DNA of 64,000 nucleotides from Herpetosiphon aurantiacus DSM 785 (GCA_000018565.1 CP000875.1:3673199-3737198), one strand, 5' to 3'. Positions 51,190 to 60,529 are shown, counted from the stretch's first letter. Numbers and translations are program-made. The notes: a model not told the origin generated them from the sequence alone.

Positions 51190-52239
51190 TTAATTGGCTG
51201 ACAGGCTGGCAAGATCAATCACAAAACGATATTTGACATCACTTTTGAGCATCCGTTCGTAGGCTTGGTCGATTTGGGTTACCCCAATTAATTCGATATC
51301 CGCCAAAACATTATGTTCAGCACAAAAATCTAACATTGCTTGGGTTTCGGCGATACCGCCAATCAACGAGCCAGTTAATTGCCGTCGCCGAAAGATCAAA
51401 TCGGGGTAGCTCGGAGTTGGATGAGGATTTTCCGGCACGCCAACGAGGCAGAGCGTACCATCACGTTTCAACAAGCTTAAATAATCATCGAGATTATGCG
51501 CGGCAGAAACTGTATTGAGAATAAAATCGAAGCTGTTGCGTTGGCTGCGCATGGCTTCGGCATCTTTGGAGATTACCACTGAAGCGCCCAAACGCTCGGC
51601 ATCAGCGGCTTTATGCGGCGAGGTGGTGAACAAAACCACTTCCGCACCCATGGCTTTGGCAATTTTCACCCCAATATGCCCCAGCCCGCCCAAGCCGACC
51701 ACACCAACTTTTTGGCCTGGCTGGACGTTCCAATGGTGCAACGGCGAGTAGGTCGTGATGCCAGCACAGAGCAATGGCGCAACCCGCGCTAAATCCAAAT
51801 GCTCAGCAATCCGCAACACAAAATGCTGATCAACCACAATGTGGCTGGAATAGCCGCCATAAGTTACGCCGCCAGTGTGCAAATCAGGGCTATTGTAGGT
51901 ATAAGTGGTTTTCGGGCAGAATTGTTCTTGGTCATCGCGGCAATCGAAACATTCGCCACACGAATCGACCATACAGCCAACCCCAACGGCATCGCCGAGG
52001 TTGAATTTGTGCACGTCAGCACCGACTGCCACAACCCGCCCAACAATTTCGTGGCCAGGCACAATCGGGTAGACCGTGCCATCCCACTCGCTGCGGGCTT
52101 GATGTAAATCGGAATGGCAAATGCCACAATATAAAATTTCAATTTGTACATCGTTGGCAGTTAAATCGCGGCGCTCGAATTGGAAGGGGGCAAACGGAGC
52201 ATCGGCGCTAAAAGCAGCAAACCCTTTGGTCGTTAGCAT
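51190..52239 (-). CDS. Zinc-dependent NAD(P) alcohol dehydrogenase, cinnamyl alcohol/YahK-like
   Basis: The 349 residues have the medium-chain zinc dehydrogenase layout: catalytic zinc in YCGICHSDLHQ and PGHEIVGRV, structural zinc cysteines in SCGECFDCRDDQEQFC, and the cofactor motif GLGGLGHIG near 185. The order and spacing are those of the YahK/cinnamyl alcohol branch that reduces aldehydes with NADPH. AGGAGGAAGCCC precedes the ATG at 52237-52239. The cellular substrate is unknown and it stands alone. Confidence 0.93.
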   Translation of the reverse strand: MLTTKGFAAFSADAPFAPFQFERRDLTANDVQIEILYCGICHSDLHQARSEWDGTVYPIVPGHEIVGRVVAVGADVHKFNLGDAVGVGCMVDSCGECFDCRDDQEQFCPKTTYTYNSPDLHTGGVTYGGYSSHIVVDQHFVLRIAEHLDLARVAPLLCAGITTYSPLHHWNVQPGQKVGVVGLGGLGHIGVKIAKAMGAEVVLFTTSPHKAADAERLGASVVISKDAEAMRSQRNSFDFILNTVSAAHNLDDYLSLLKRDGTLCLVGVPENPHPTPSYPDLIFRRRQLTGSLIGGIAETQAMLDFCAEHNVLADIELIGVTQIDQAYERMLKSDVKYRFVIDLASLSAN

Positions 52240-52366
52240 GGGCTTCCTCCTACAACAAAACATATGTGCAGTTTACCCAAAAAATGCTAACCGTGCATAT
52301 GACCTAAGGCTTATTTTCACAGGTGCTTGTTTCGCTAACCTTACGTTATAAACCCCCTATGCTCGT

Positions 52367-53452
52367 TTAACGCCACAATTGCTCACAATGCCATTCATCG
52401 TTAGCAGCGGCGAGGCCTTGAAGTTTGGGCCACCAATAGGCCTGATCTGCGCCATCGATAGCATTTCCAATTGGTTCAAAAAGCATGTAAGCTAACATCA
52501 AACGATAATCGCTGCAAAGCTGTTGCCACGAGTAATCGATGCCTGAGCCGATTAAGCCTGCCAAATAGCGCCGTAACAGTTGCTCCTCGTAGAATGCGCG
52601 TTGGGTTGGATTCCAAAACGTTGCCAGCAGAGAAACCAAATCGTAGGTTGGTAAATTGGCCGAAGCAGCACTAAAATCCAAAAGGTAAGCGTGATCTTCT
52701 TGGGGATTTTTGGGGCAGAAAAATTGATTGAAGGCGCAAGCACCATGCACGAGGGTTAATTGGCGATGGCTACTGATGCGTGGCTCAAGCCAACGTTGCC
52801 AAAGCGTGGGTAAGGCAGCCAAGGTTGAAGCCAAACGATCATGAATTGCATCGGTGAGAATTGGGCCATGCTGAGCCAGAAATCGCTGCCATTCGGTTTG
52901 ACGACGCTGCACATGCTGAGCATGCGCCACTGAATCGTTATACCAACAGTGTACTGCAAACGGCGAATTAGCCTCGCCAATCACGGGTGCTTGCCACCAC
53001 GAACTATGCAGTTGAGCTAAACCATCGATGCACATGAAACGACGCTGCTCATTAGGAACATGTTCGCCAGTGATTAATAATTGGCGATCAATGGCTGGTT
53101 CATAGGTTTCGCTTAAATCGGCCAATAAAAGGTTAGAAACCCCTGAAACAGGATCGTAGCTAGCAGCAAAACACGGCACAAACGGCAAATGATTAAGATC
53201 GTTGGCCTGCGCATACTGATAAATTGCCACTTCATGAGCGCCATGCTGTTCATGATTGATTTTAAGCAGCAATTGACGCGGCGCTTTGATCGGCGTGCGA
53301 AACAATTGTAATTGAATATGACCAAGCTGCGAATTGGGCGTATGGGCTTCGATCAGCTGCATATGCTTGATCATGCCTGAACCCAACCAAGGCTGTAAGT
53401 GTTCGGTCAGCCAAGCCAACGAAATATCGCCCAGCGAATGCAGGATGGTCAT
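52367..53452 (-). CDS. Aminoglycoside-phosphotransferase/EcKinase-like protein lacking the usual catalytic Asp
   Basis: The 361 residues follow the APH/choline-kinase-like fold: PRQLLLKINHEQHGAHEVAIY with Lys64 and Glu74, LADLSETYEP, a region LAQLHSSWW, then LVHGACAFNQ at 234-243 and YLLDFSAASANLPTYDL with Asp259. In active members the fourth block is HGDxxxxN; here Ala238 stands for the catalytic Asp and the spacing to Asn is one shorter. Metal-binding Asp259 remains. It may be inactive or use another base. It lies 25 bases downstream of the PAS-STAS gene, with which it is probably co-transcribed. Confidence 0.8.
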   Translation of the reverse strand: MTILHSLGDISLAWLTEHLQPWLGSGMIKHMQLIEAHTPNSQLGHIQLQLFRTPIKAPRQLLLKINHEQHGAHEVAIYQYAQANDLNHLPFVPCFAASYDPVSGVSNLLLADLSETYEPAIDRQLLITGEHVPNEQRRFMCIDGLAQLHSSWWQAPVIGEANSPFAVHCWYNDSVAHAQHVQRRQTEWQRFLAQHGPILTDAIHDRLASTLAALPTLWQRWLEPRISSHRQLTLVHGACAFNQFFCPKNPQEDHAYLLDFSAASANLPTYDLVSLLATFWNPTQRAFYEEQLLRRYLAGLIGSGIDYSWQQLCSDYRLMLAYMLFEPIGNAIDGADQAYWWPKLQGLAAANDEWHCEQLWR

Positions 53453-53477
53453 GATCGCTCCCTTTGCCGCCTATCGA

Positions 53478-55127
53478 TCAATTTCCGCGATACCTAACAT
53501 TCATTTGCTGCCCACGGGTCGCATTGATCGCATAGGTAATTCCTTGTTGCAGGCTACTATGCGTCATGATCGAGCGGAAATCAACCCCCAAGGTAACCAA
53601 GGTTTGCGCCAATTCTGGCCGAATGCCAGTAATGATTACGCGTGCTCCTAGTAGCTGGACGCTGGTTGCGGCACGAATCAACAGGCCTGCCACTTGGGTA
53701 TCCATCACTGGAACGCCCGTCACATCGACAATTGCGATTTGAGCTTTATTGATATGCACACCTTCGAGCAAGGTTTCCATAAATTGCTGTGCCCGCGCGG
53801 TATCAACGCTGCCAACTAACGGCAAGAGCACCACCGTGTCGGCAATCGGAATCAGCGGGGTAGAAAGCTCGATCAAGGCTTGTTGTTGGGTGCGAATAAC
53901 TTCTTCGTGCAAGCGTTGGCGTTCAGCTTCAGCCTGTTTTTGGTCGCTAATATCATGGGCGATCATCGAGAAGAAGCTGGGTTGGTGATCAATATCATAA
54001 TGACAGAGCATTTGATACATCACAGGGAGCTTTTGGCCTTGAGCCGTTTGTAGTTGATGCTCGCCCATCCACGAGCCATGGATTTGGGCATGCTGCAAGG
54101 TTTTGGCTAGCCATGTTTGCTCAGCTTGGTTGGGGTGTAAATCGTGCCAGGTTAATTGACTGACCTGATCGGTTGGCTCAAGTTGCAACAAGCGCCGCGC
54201 CGCCGGATTCAAATATTGCATCTGGCCTGACAAATCGGCAATCGCTACCAAGTCCGGGGTCGAACTTAGAATGGTATCAAAACGCCCCAACAAGGCTTCA
54301 GCTTGTTTTTGTTGGGTAATATTTAATAGCAAACCATCCCATAAAATGGCTCCATTGGCCAATTTCGTGGGCCGAGAAGCCCCTTGCAGCCAGTTTTCTT
54401 GGCCATTGATATAAACCCGACCTTCCCAGCGCCATGGCTCAAGCGTTTGAGCCGAAGTCATAATCGCCTCTTGAAAGCGCAGTCGGTCAGCTGGATTGAC
54501 GGCCTCGGTCACGATGCTGGCATTTTGCATAATCGCTTCTGGTTCGAGGCCATAAATATCGCGGCTGCCAGTGCTGACAAATGGAAAACGCATCGTATGA
54601 TCTGGCTCAAGCAAAAATTGATAGACCATGCCTGGTACATTTTCGATGATCCGTTGCAAGCGAGCCTCGTTATCGGTTAGGGCTGCCGAGGCCGCTACCT
54701 CGTTGCTCAGATCACGCGAAATGCCAACCGTGCCGATGATCGAGCCATCGTGATTGCGAATGGGATGTTTGGTGGTGGCAAACAGATGCACTTCACCGGT
54801 ATGGCGCGTAACTGGCTCTGAATCGATCACCAAGGCTTGGCCAGTTTGAAACACCTGAGCATCATCGCGAATATATTGCTCGGTATAACTTGGTTGGTTA
54901 AAATCTGCGTCGATCAGATCTTGCAGCTGCTGGCTATCCATGCCATAGTATTCGCGAAAAGCGCGATTGGCGTAGCGAATATGCGAACCTGGGCCTTTGT
55001 ATAAAATCAAATCGGGGATACTATCTAAAATCTGTTCGTAGATCGCGATCTGGGCACGCAAGTTGATGATGGTTTGTTGCTGGTCAATCGTCGTTTCATC
55101 CCGTTCCACATACACATCAGTCCCCAT
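53478..55127 (-). CDS. PAS-PAS-PAS-STAS signalling protein (RsbR-like)
   Basis: The 549 residues start with a coiled coil, then three PAS domains at about 30-140 (SIPDLILYKGPGSHIRYAN), 155-265 and 275-395 (STPDLVAIADLSGQMQYLN). A coiled coil of about 30 residues leads to a STAS domain from about 425: STPLIPIADTVVLLPLVG, then DVTGVPVMDTQVAGLL with the phospho-site Thr. The protein is cytoplasmic. It should work like RsbR, with PAS domains as sensors. GAGGAGG precedes the ATG. The gene after it encodes a kinase-like protein with an altered motif. Confidence 0.92.
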   Translation of the reverse strand: MGTDVYVERDETTIDQQQTIINLRAQIAIYEQILDSIPDLILYKGPGSHIRYANRAFREYYGMDSQQLQDLIDADFNQPSYTEQYIRDDAQVFQTGQALVIDSEPVTRHTGEVHLFATTKHPIRNHDGSIIGTVGISRDLSNEVAASAALTDNEARLQRIIENVPGMVYQFLLEPDHTMRFPFVSTGSRDIYGLEPEAIMQNASIVTEAVNPADRLRFQEAIMTSAQTLEPWRWEGRVYINGQENWLQGASRPTKLANGAILWDGLLLNITQQKQAEALLGRFDTILSSTPDLVAIADLSGQMQYLNPAARRLLQLEPTDQVSQLTWHDLHPNQAEQTWLAKTLQHAQIHGSWMGEHQLQTAQGQKLPVMYQMLCHYDIDHQPSFFSMIAHDISDQKQAEAERQRLHEEVIRTQQQALIELSTPLIPIADTVVLLPLVGSVDTARAQQFMETLLEGVHINKAQIAIVDVTGVPVMDTQVAGLLIRAATSVQLLGARVIITGIRPELAQTLVTLGVDFRSIMTHSSLQQGITYAINATRGQQMNVRYRGN

Positions 55128-55181
55128 TACGTGCCTCCTCGATTTATTTTTTTGTAATTACTTTAGTGTCCCCCATGTGGG

Positions 55182-56039
55182 CTACCCTGCGCCTCCCACA
55201 AAGGTCACGATCTTATCTAGTACTTCTGGCGAATGGAGGATGCCACTATGGCCCAATTTGTTGGTCGCCAATAGTTCAGAGTTGGGCCAGTGCTGCTGCA
55301 ATTCTTGACCATAGCGAAAATCAACCCGCAAATCATTGCGATCATGCACAATCAAAGCTGGCGGTAAATGTTCGGTTGGCATTGATTTCATGGCATAATG
55401 GCTGGCTGGTTGGCCAAATTGCCGTTGCAAGGCTTGCTCAAACAAACGCTTGAGCCGTTGCGATAAACCAAATCCATCGGCAAACGCCCCTGTCATATAT
55501 TCGCCGCTGGTTGGTGCACCCATCAACACAACTCGCTGCGGCAAGCTAACCCCAAGCGTGCCTAGCATCCAAGCGCTGCAAGCCGCCCCAAACGAGTGCG
55601 CAATGATCACCTCGAACGGGCCAAGTTGCTGCACCGTCGCCGCCAAAGCTGCGCTAAAATCAGGGATGCTGGTGGTTTTGCCTTCGGAAGCGCCATGGGC
55701 TGGGCCATCGATCGCCGTTACTTCGTAGCCCAAACTTGCTAGACGTGGAGCTAAAGCATGCCAGCGGCGAGCATCGTGTTCCCAGCCATGCACCAACAAT
55801 ACTTTGCGCGAGCCAGCGCCCCAACGATAGGCTTGCAAACGCCGCCCTGCATGCTCAACATTCAAACGTTGGGCCGATTGGAGAAATTTTGAAGGTTTGG
55901 GGCTGGTTGCCCGCCGTGGTTGTAAAAAAAGCTGAAGCACCATGCGCCCAGCAAGTTGCGGCGCGAGATAGCTCAAGCCGCCAATGCCATTGCGCAATAG
56001 CCGCGCTTGCCATGGAAGTTTAATTGATTGAGTTGCCAT
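55182..56039 (-). CDS. Alpha/beta hydrolase
   Basis: The 285 residues contain the hydrolase fold: VLLVHGWEHDARRWHALAP (oxyanion loop) near 78-96, nucleophile in VIIAHSFGAACSAW, Asp in VHDRNDLRVDF and His in NKLGHSGILHSP. The substrate is unknown. AAGGGGAACAT precedes the ATG. It is divergent from the TetR gene, 95 bases away, with an inverted repeat between, so the regulator probably controls it. Confidence 0.9.
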   Translation of the reverse strand: MATQSIKLPWQARLLRNGIGGLSYLAPQLAGRMVLQLFLQPRRATSPKPSKFLQSAQRLNVEHAGRRLQAYRWGAGSRKVLLVHGWEHDARRWHALAPRLASLGYEVTAIDGPAHGASEGKTTSIPDFSAALAATVQQLGPFEVIIAHSFGAACSAWMLGTLGVSLPQRVVLMGAPTSGEYMTGAFADGFGLSQRLKRLFEQALQRQFGQPASHYAMKSMPTEHLPPALIVHDRNDLRVDFRYGQELQQHWPNSELLATNKLGHSGILHSPEVLDKIVTFVGGAG

Positions 56040-56101
56040 ATGTTCCCCTTAGAAATTGCCTATTTGCAAATCGCCAAACGCATGGTAATTATTGTAATGA
56101 G

Positions 56102-56124
56102 CAATGTTACCACTGTCAACATTG
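56102..56124. promoter_or_regulatory. Inverted repeat upstream of the TetR gene, probable operator
   Basis: CAATGTT (56102-56108) and AACATTG (56118-56124) with a 9-base spacer lie just before the TetR start and in the promoter zone of the divergent hydrolase. Confidence 0.55.
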
Positions 56125-56134
56125 AGGTAGCTAC

Positions 56135-56746
56135 ATGATGGAAGAACGGTATCATCACGGCGATTTGCGCCAAGCCCTTTTGACGCTTGCCAAGCAGCAG
56201 CTCACCAGCCAAGGGATCGAATCGCTGAGTTTACGGGCGATCAGTCGCGAGGCTGGGGTGAGCCATGCAGCGGCCTACCGCCATTTTCCCAATAAAGAGG
56301 CCTTGGTGGCGGCCTTAGCCTGCGCTGGGTTTGAGCAATTACAAATATTCGTTGCCGGAGAAGTAGCCCAGTACAGCGAAGATCCAACTGAACAATTTTT
56401 TCAATGTGGCATTGCCTATGTCACATTTGCGATCAACAATGCCACCTTATTTCGTTTGATGTTTGGGGTTTCTGGAGTTGATCGTTTGCAATACCCCGCG
56501 ACTCATGCGGCGGCTCAGGCTAGTTTTGGGGTGTTGGTTGGCACAATTGAACGCGGCCAAGCGGCGGGCTTGATTGGCTCCGGTGAACCACGCCAACTGG
56601 CATTTACGGCATGGGCTGCGGTTCATGGTTTAGCAACCCTAGCGCTCCAAGATCAAATCACACCGCAAGGCACAATCGATCCCGAGCGCTTGGTGCGTAA
56701 CAGCGCAAAATTGCTTTGGCATGGCTTGAAATATGGGCAAATTTAG
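56135..56746 (+). CDS. TetR/AcrR-family transcriptional regulator
   Basis: The 203 residues open with the TetR helix-turn-helix: LRQALLTLAKQQLTSQGIES, LSLRAISREAGVSHAAAYRH and FPNKEALVAALA. The C-terminal half (about 75-200) is of the type seen in regulators with a WHG-like ligand domain. It most likely represses its own gene and the divergent hydrolase, perhaps also the second hydrolase behind it, which converges on it with overlapping stops. GAGGTAGCTAC precedes the start; either of two adjacent ATG codons is possible. Confidence 0.93.
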   Translation: MMEERYHHGDLRQALLTLAKQQLTSQGIESLSLRAISREAGVSHAAAYRHFPNKEALVAALACAGFEQLQIFVAGEVAQYSEDPTEQFFQCGIAYVTFAINNATLFRLMFGVSGVDRLQYPATHAAAQASFGVLVGTIERGQAAGLIGSGEPRQLAFTAWAAVHGLATLALQDQITPQGTIDPERLVRNSAKLLWHGLKYGQI

Positions 56747-57576
56747 GCCATATGCGCATCAAGCCATTCAATAACTAAGGGGATTAATGTGGTTTGTTCT
56801 GGCTCGTTCAGCACTTCATGATACAAGCCAGGGTAGCTATGCAGGGTTTTATCTTGCGATTTGAACAATCCAAAGGCATGCATCGCGCCAGCAGGGCTAA
56901 CCAAGCGATCAGCTAAGCCTTGCAAGAGCAGCACTGGCAAGCTAATTTCGTGGGCGCGTTGGTCGATCACTTTGGTTGCATTGATCATCGATGTGCCCAT
57001 TTGGGCTTTGATGCCACCTTTGTAATTCAAGGGATCAGCCTTGAAGGCCTCGACTACCTTGGGATCGCGGCTGTTCCACTGGGGATCGAATGGGGCAACT
57101 GGTAGGTTTGGCAGAAATTTGCTAATAAACGCCCCAACTTTTACCACCACTTTGGGAGTTGTGGCATCAACTTTGAAGGCTGGGCCAGTCAAAACCAAGC
57201 CATGCAAATTATGTCCATAGTCCAACGTGTAGAGCGTGCTGATCAAACCACCCATGCTATGGCCAAGCATAAATAACGGGCCATTTGGCTCTTTATCGCG
57301 CACCAAGCGCACAAAACTGGCTAAATCGTTGACAAATTCATCGAAATGTTTGACCGTTGCGCGATTGCCTTGCGATTGCCCATGGCCACGATGATCAAGC
57401 GCCCAAACACTATAATTGGCCGCAACCAAGGCCTCGGCTACATGTTGATAACGCCCGCTATGTTCGGCGTAGCCATGCACCACCACCACGGTGGCTTTGG
57501 GCGCAGCTGGCCGCCATGTTTGATAAAAAATCGTCGTGTTGTTGCCGCCTGTAAATGTTGCCGTTGTATGTTCCAT
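56743..57576 (-). CDS. Monoacylglycerol lipase-like alpha/beta hydrolase
   Basis: The 277 residues match the lysophospholipase/monoacylglycerol lipase group: VVVHGYAEHSGRYQHVAEAL near 32-51, LDHRGHGQSQGNR, nucleophile in MLGHSMGGLIS, Asp in LLQGLADRLVSP and His in YPGLYHEVLNE. It should release fatty acids from monoacylglycerols or lysophospholipids in the cytoplasm. It converges with the TetR gene, the two stops overlapping by three bases. Confidence 0.93.
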   Translation of the reverse strand: MEHTTATFTGGNNTTIFYQTWRPAAPKATVVVVHGYAEHSGRYQHVAEALVAANYSVWALDHRGHGQSQGNRATVKHFDEFVNDLASFVRLVRDKEPNGPLFMLGHSMGGLISTLYTLDYGHNLHGLVLTGPAFKVDATTPKVVVKVGAFISKFLPNLPVAPFDPQWNSRDPKVVEAFKADPLNYKGGIKAQMGTSMINATKVIDQRAHEISLPVLLLQGLADRLVSPAGAMHAFGLFKSQDKTLHSYPGLYHEVLNEPEQTTLIPLVIEWLDAHMA

Positions 57577-57914
57577 GCACTAGCCTTTCTGTTTTTAGGG
57601 ATCGGTTGTTGGGGATCGGGGATCGGTTCTGCTCCACAAAGGTCACGAAGGATGCAACCGCGAAGAACACTAAGGTTCTAACCGTAACGATTCATTGAGC
57701 CGGCAATGTACCTAGCCCCCTCTCCCGCCCAGCGAGGCGAGGGGGAACCCCTCTATCATGACGATTGGAACGCCTCTCGCCCGCCGCAGTGGGAGAGGGG
57801 TCGGGGGTGAGGGCACGGTGGAACTGGTTGTTAACCTCATAATCTATCACATCTAACCAATTGTTCGATAGCCAATAGCCCAAAGCCGATAGCCATACTC
57901 CCCTATGCTCTGTG
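57577..57914. other. Intergenic region filled with repeats
   Basis: It holds degenerate GGGGATCGG-type strings (57598-57630), a stretch with ninefold-like spacing (cacaaagg, cacgaagg) at 57635-57675 and palindromic repeat copy 3. No gene is supported. Confidence 0.6.
57712..57813. repeat. Palindromic intergenic repeat, copy 3
   Basis: AGCCCCCTCTCCCGCCCAGC and GAGAGGGGTCGGGGGTGAGGG flank two hairpins and the spacer CATGACGATTGGAACGCC. The spacer resembles that of copy 2, so the spacer is part of the element. Confidence 0.8.
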
Positions 57915-59222
57915 TTATAGTCTAATCTCTGACTCTCGATCCCCAGCCCTCGACAGCCGATCCCCAGTTTCTACAAGTTCTGCGTACACCGCCCGAATTT
58001 GGGCATATTTGCGCTCCCACGTTAGCTCGGCCAAGGTTCGCATATAGCCCTGCTGGCCAAGTTGTTGGGCTAAATCAGGGTTGGTCAGCAACTTGGTCAA
58101 GGCTGCTATAAGTTGAGCAACATTGCCATAATCAACCAACAAGCCTGTTTCGTTCTCGCGAATAACCGCTGGCACTCCACCAGCTCTGGCCCCAATCACG
58201 GGCAAGCGATACAACCAAGCCTCAAGATAGACAATTCCAAATGAATCGGTGCGTGAGGGCATGGCGAACAGCGTGGCAGCGGCCAAGGCATCGCGTTTGC
58301 GTGCTTGCGGCGCTCGCGCAAACACATGAATCCGCTGCTTGCTGACAGGATCAAGCGTTTCCCAAAGCTGCTCAAAATGGGCCATCGGCGTGCCAACCAT
58401 CACCAGATGCTCGCTACGCCCGCTTGCCCAAAGCTGCTCCATCGCACGAATCAGGTCGAACGCGCCTTTTTCTTTGGCCAAGGTGCCGATATACAGCACA
58501 AACGGTTGTTGAATGCCAGTTTCTTGGCGAAAACGCTCAGCATCGCCGCCTGCCAATTCATGTGGCTCAACTCCCACCCCAATGCAACGTAGGGTTGAGC
58601 GCGAAATGCCACAATCAGCCAGATAATCGGCCTCAAGCGGCGTTTGTACGATCACTCGATCAGCTTGCTGCATTAACTTAATATGATGCGGCATCGTGTA
58701 ATAGCGCACTAACGAGCGATCGCCAGGCACGCCTAAATGGACATATGGCGAAAGTACAAACGGAATTTTAGCTTGCTTGGCATATTTTAGCGCCGGAATC
58801 AGCATAAAATCTAAGGTAATGTTGGCTGCATGGATCAGATCAAATTTCCCAACTTCTTGGCTTAGGGCACGATTGAAGGTTGGCATGCGCGGCGTAATTT
58901 GACTGAGCGCCATCAACAAGCTGCCTGTGGCTGGCAAACGCCCAAATTCGAGCATTGCCCGTCGCAAAATTGGGTAGACCAAGGCTGGGCCAGGTGCACG
59001 CACGACCGGAAAGCGCCGAATCGTTACGCCATTGTGTTGCTCAGTTGGCTGATCGATGGTGCGTCGCCCGCTAGCCCAAAAATGGTCAAGATCCCATGCA
59101 TTGCTTGTCCAAACATCGACCATATGCCCTTCGGCTGCCAACCGTTCAGCAATCACTTGGCAAACCTGCTCTGAGCCGCCGATATACGGGTAATAGCGCT
59201 GAATAACGTGTAAAATCCGCAT
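57915..59222 (-). CDS. GT4-family glycosyltransferase
   Basis: The 435 residues form a GT-B enzyme: YYPYIGGSEQVCQVIAERLA at the N-terminus (donor-side glycine loop), LYIGTLAKEKGAFDLIRAM near 235, and the C-terminal SRTDSFGIVYLEAWLYRLP with the E-x7-E pattern. It transfers a sugar from a nucleotide donor, probably in surface polysaccharide or glycolipid synthesis. It begins 9 bases after the PLD-like gene and is co-transcribed with it. Confidence 0.93.
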   Translation of the reverse strand: MRILHVIQRYYPYIGGSEQVCQVIAERLAAEGHMVDVWTSNAWDLDHFWASGRRTIDQPTEQHNGVTIRRFPVVRAPGPALVYPILRRAMLEFGRLPATGSLLMALSQITPRMPTFNRALSQEVGKFDLIHAANITLDFMLIPALKYAKQAKIPFVLSPYVHLGVPGDRSLVRYYTMPHHIKLMQQADRVIVQTPLEADYLADCGISRSTLRCIGVGVEPHELAGGDAERFRQETGIQQPFVLYIGTLAKEKGAFDLIRAMEQLWASGRSEHLVMVGTPMAHFEQLWETLDPVSKQRIHVFARAPQARKRDALAAATLFAMPSRTDSFGIVYLEAWLYRLPVIGARAGGVPAVIRENETGLLVDYGNVAQLIAALTKLLTNPDLAQQLGQQGYMRTLAELTWERKYAQIRAVYAELVETGDRLSRAGDRESEIRL

Positions 59223-59231
59223 GAATACTCG

Positions 59232-60446
59232 CTAACGGCCACAACCAGCAGGATTTTTGGCTTGGGCATACAGCCGATCAAATTCAGCCAAATAATGGCG
59301 TGCCAAATCGGGATCAGTAATAATCAATAAATTTTCATCGTTATTATTTTCAGCTGCCGCAGTAAAATTATACGAGCCAGTAATCACGATTTTTTCGTCG
59401 ATAATCATCGTTTTATTATGTAAAATATAACAATTCGCATCACGTAAAATCGGGATTCCGGCATCTTCCAAAATGCCAAACTCCGAGCCAGTGCCATCGG
59501 CGTTGCGAGCTTCCATCACAACTTGAATTTCTAAGCCAGCTTCATGGCGATCGATTAAGGCTTGGGCGGTATCATCGTCGGTAAACGAAAATGCCAGTAC
59601 ATTGACCGATTGTTTGGCCTTTTTAATATAATTGACAATTTTCGAGCGCGGCTTATCGACTGGCGAAAAATAGGTTTCGATCTGCACCCCACCAGCCAAT
59701 TTAATTACTGGGTTGGGCGTATTTTTGGGAGCTTTACTACCCAGCTTGCCAGCGAACAAATCCAAGAAACGCTGGCGATAATTAGCGACCAACTCAGGCA
59801 CGGTGGAACGAATCATATTATTGTTGTTACGATAAACGTCGTTTACAACCAAATTCATCGAGCCAGTCCAAACAATTGTATCGTCAATGACCACGATTTT
59901 GTTGTGCATAAACGCTGAACGCTCATCCCACGTAATTGGGATTTTAGCTGCTTCCAAACGACCTGTCGTTTCGGCAACTTCCGGTGAAGCCAAATTTTCA
60001 TCATCAACCACGAGCTGAACTTTGACTTTACGCTTTTTGGCGCGAATCAAGGCATCGGTCATCAATTCTAAATCAAAATCGAACGATGCAATATAAATCG
60101 TGCTTTTAGCAGCATCAATATCGGCAATCATCGCCGCATCAACCCCACCTTTCCGGCCTGCTGCTTTTTCAGGGTAGCTTGGGCGGGTAAAAAATACCTG
60201 ATACCATGCACCTTCGGCAACATAGGCTTTATCTGGATCAAGCGCCGCGAGCACATTATTGGGATCGGCCATTGTTGGCGGGTTTGTGGGTGTCGTTGGC
60301 CCAGCCACGCTGGTTGGTTCAAGGCTAGTACTGCCAAGCCAACGATTGAAATAGCCCGCCTGATAGGCATAAACCAACCCAGCAATCACCAGAATCACGA
60401 CAATTTGCCAAGGTTTGAGCTTCGTGGTCGATGTGCTACGCGCCAT
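59232..60446 (-). CDS. Membrane-anchored phospholipase D-like protein with two HKD motifs
   Basis: The 404 residues have an N-terminal membrane anchor (about 14-32) and a Thr/Pro-rich spacer. Two PLD half-domains follow, each with HxKx4D: FMHNKIVVIDDTIVWTGSMN near 185 and ILHNKTMIIDEKIVITGSYN near 345. Both active-site halves look intact, so it can hydrolyse phosphodiesters such as phospholipids or DNA outside the membrane (nuclease or lipase). It is the first gene of an operon with the GT4 transferase. Confidence 0.92.
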   Translation of the reverse strand: MARSTSTTKLKPWQIVVILVIAGLVYAYQAGYFNRWLGSTSLEPTSVAGPTTPTNPPTMADPNNVLAALDPDKAYVAEGAWYQVFFTRPSYPEKAAGRKGGVDAAMIADIDAAKSTIYIASFDFDLELMTDALIRAKKRKVKVQLVVDDENLASPEVAETTGRLEAAKIPITWDERSAFMHNKIVVIDDTIVWTGSMNLVVNDVYRNNNNMIRSTVPELVANYRQRFLDLFAGKLGSKAPKNTPNPVIKLAGGVQIETYFSPVDKPRSKIVNYIKKAKQSVNVLAFSFTDDDTAQALIDRHEAGLEIQVVMEARNADGTGSEFGILEDAGIPILRDANCYILHNKTMIIDEKIVITGSYNFTAAAENNNDENLLIITDPDLARHYLAEFDRLYAQAKNPAGCGR

Positions 60447-60502
60447 TATTCCAGCCTTTCGATAGTGGGTAGGGGGCAGGGGCTAGGGATCAGATTTTTA
60501 GC

Positions 60503-60529
60503 CACGAATTCCACGAATTCCACGAATTA
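60503..60529. repeat. Short tandem repeat CACGAATTC x3
   Basis: CACGAATTC occurs at 60503-60511 and 60512-60520, with CACGAATTA at 60521-60529. It lies upstream of the PLD-like gene on the far side of its start. The dispersed string shared with 16380 lies just after it (60537-60555). Confidence 0.75.

Noticed and set aside
57692-57883. 63-codon leftward frame
   Set aside because: It is the translation of palindromic repeat copy 3; no ribosome site or family.
60503-60529. CRISPR-like repeat
   Set aside because: Three contiguous 9-base units without spacers; no cas genes anywhere in the window.
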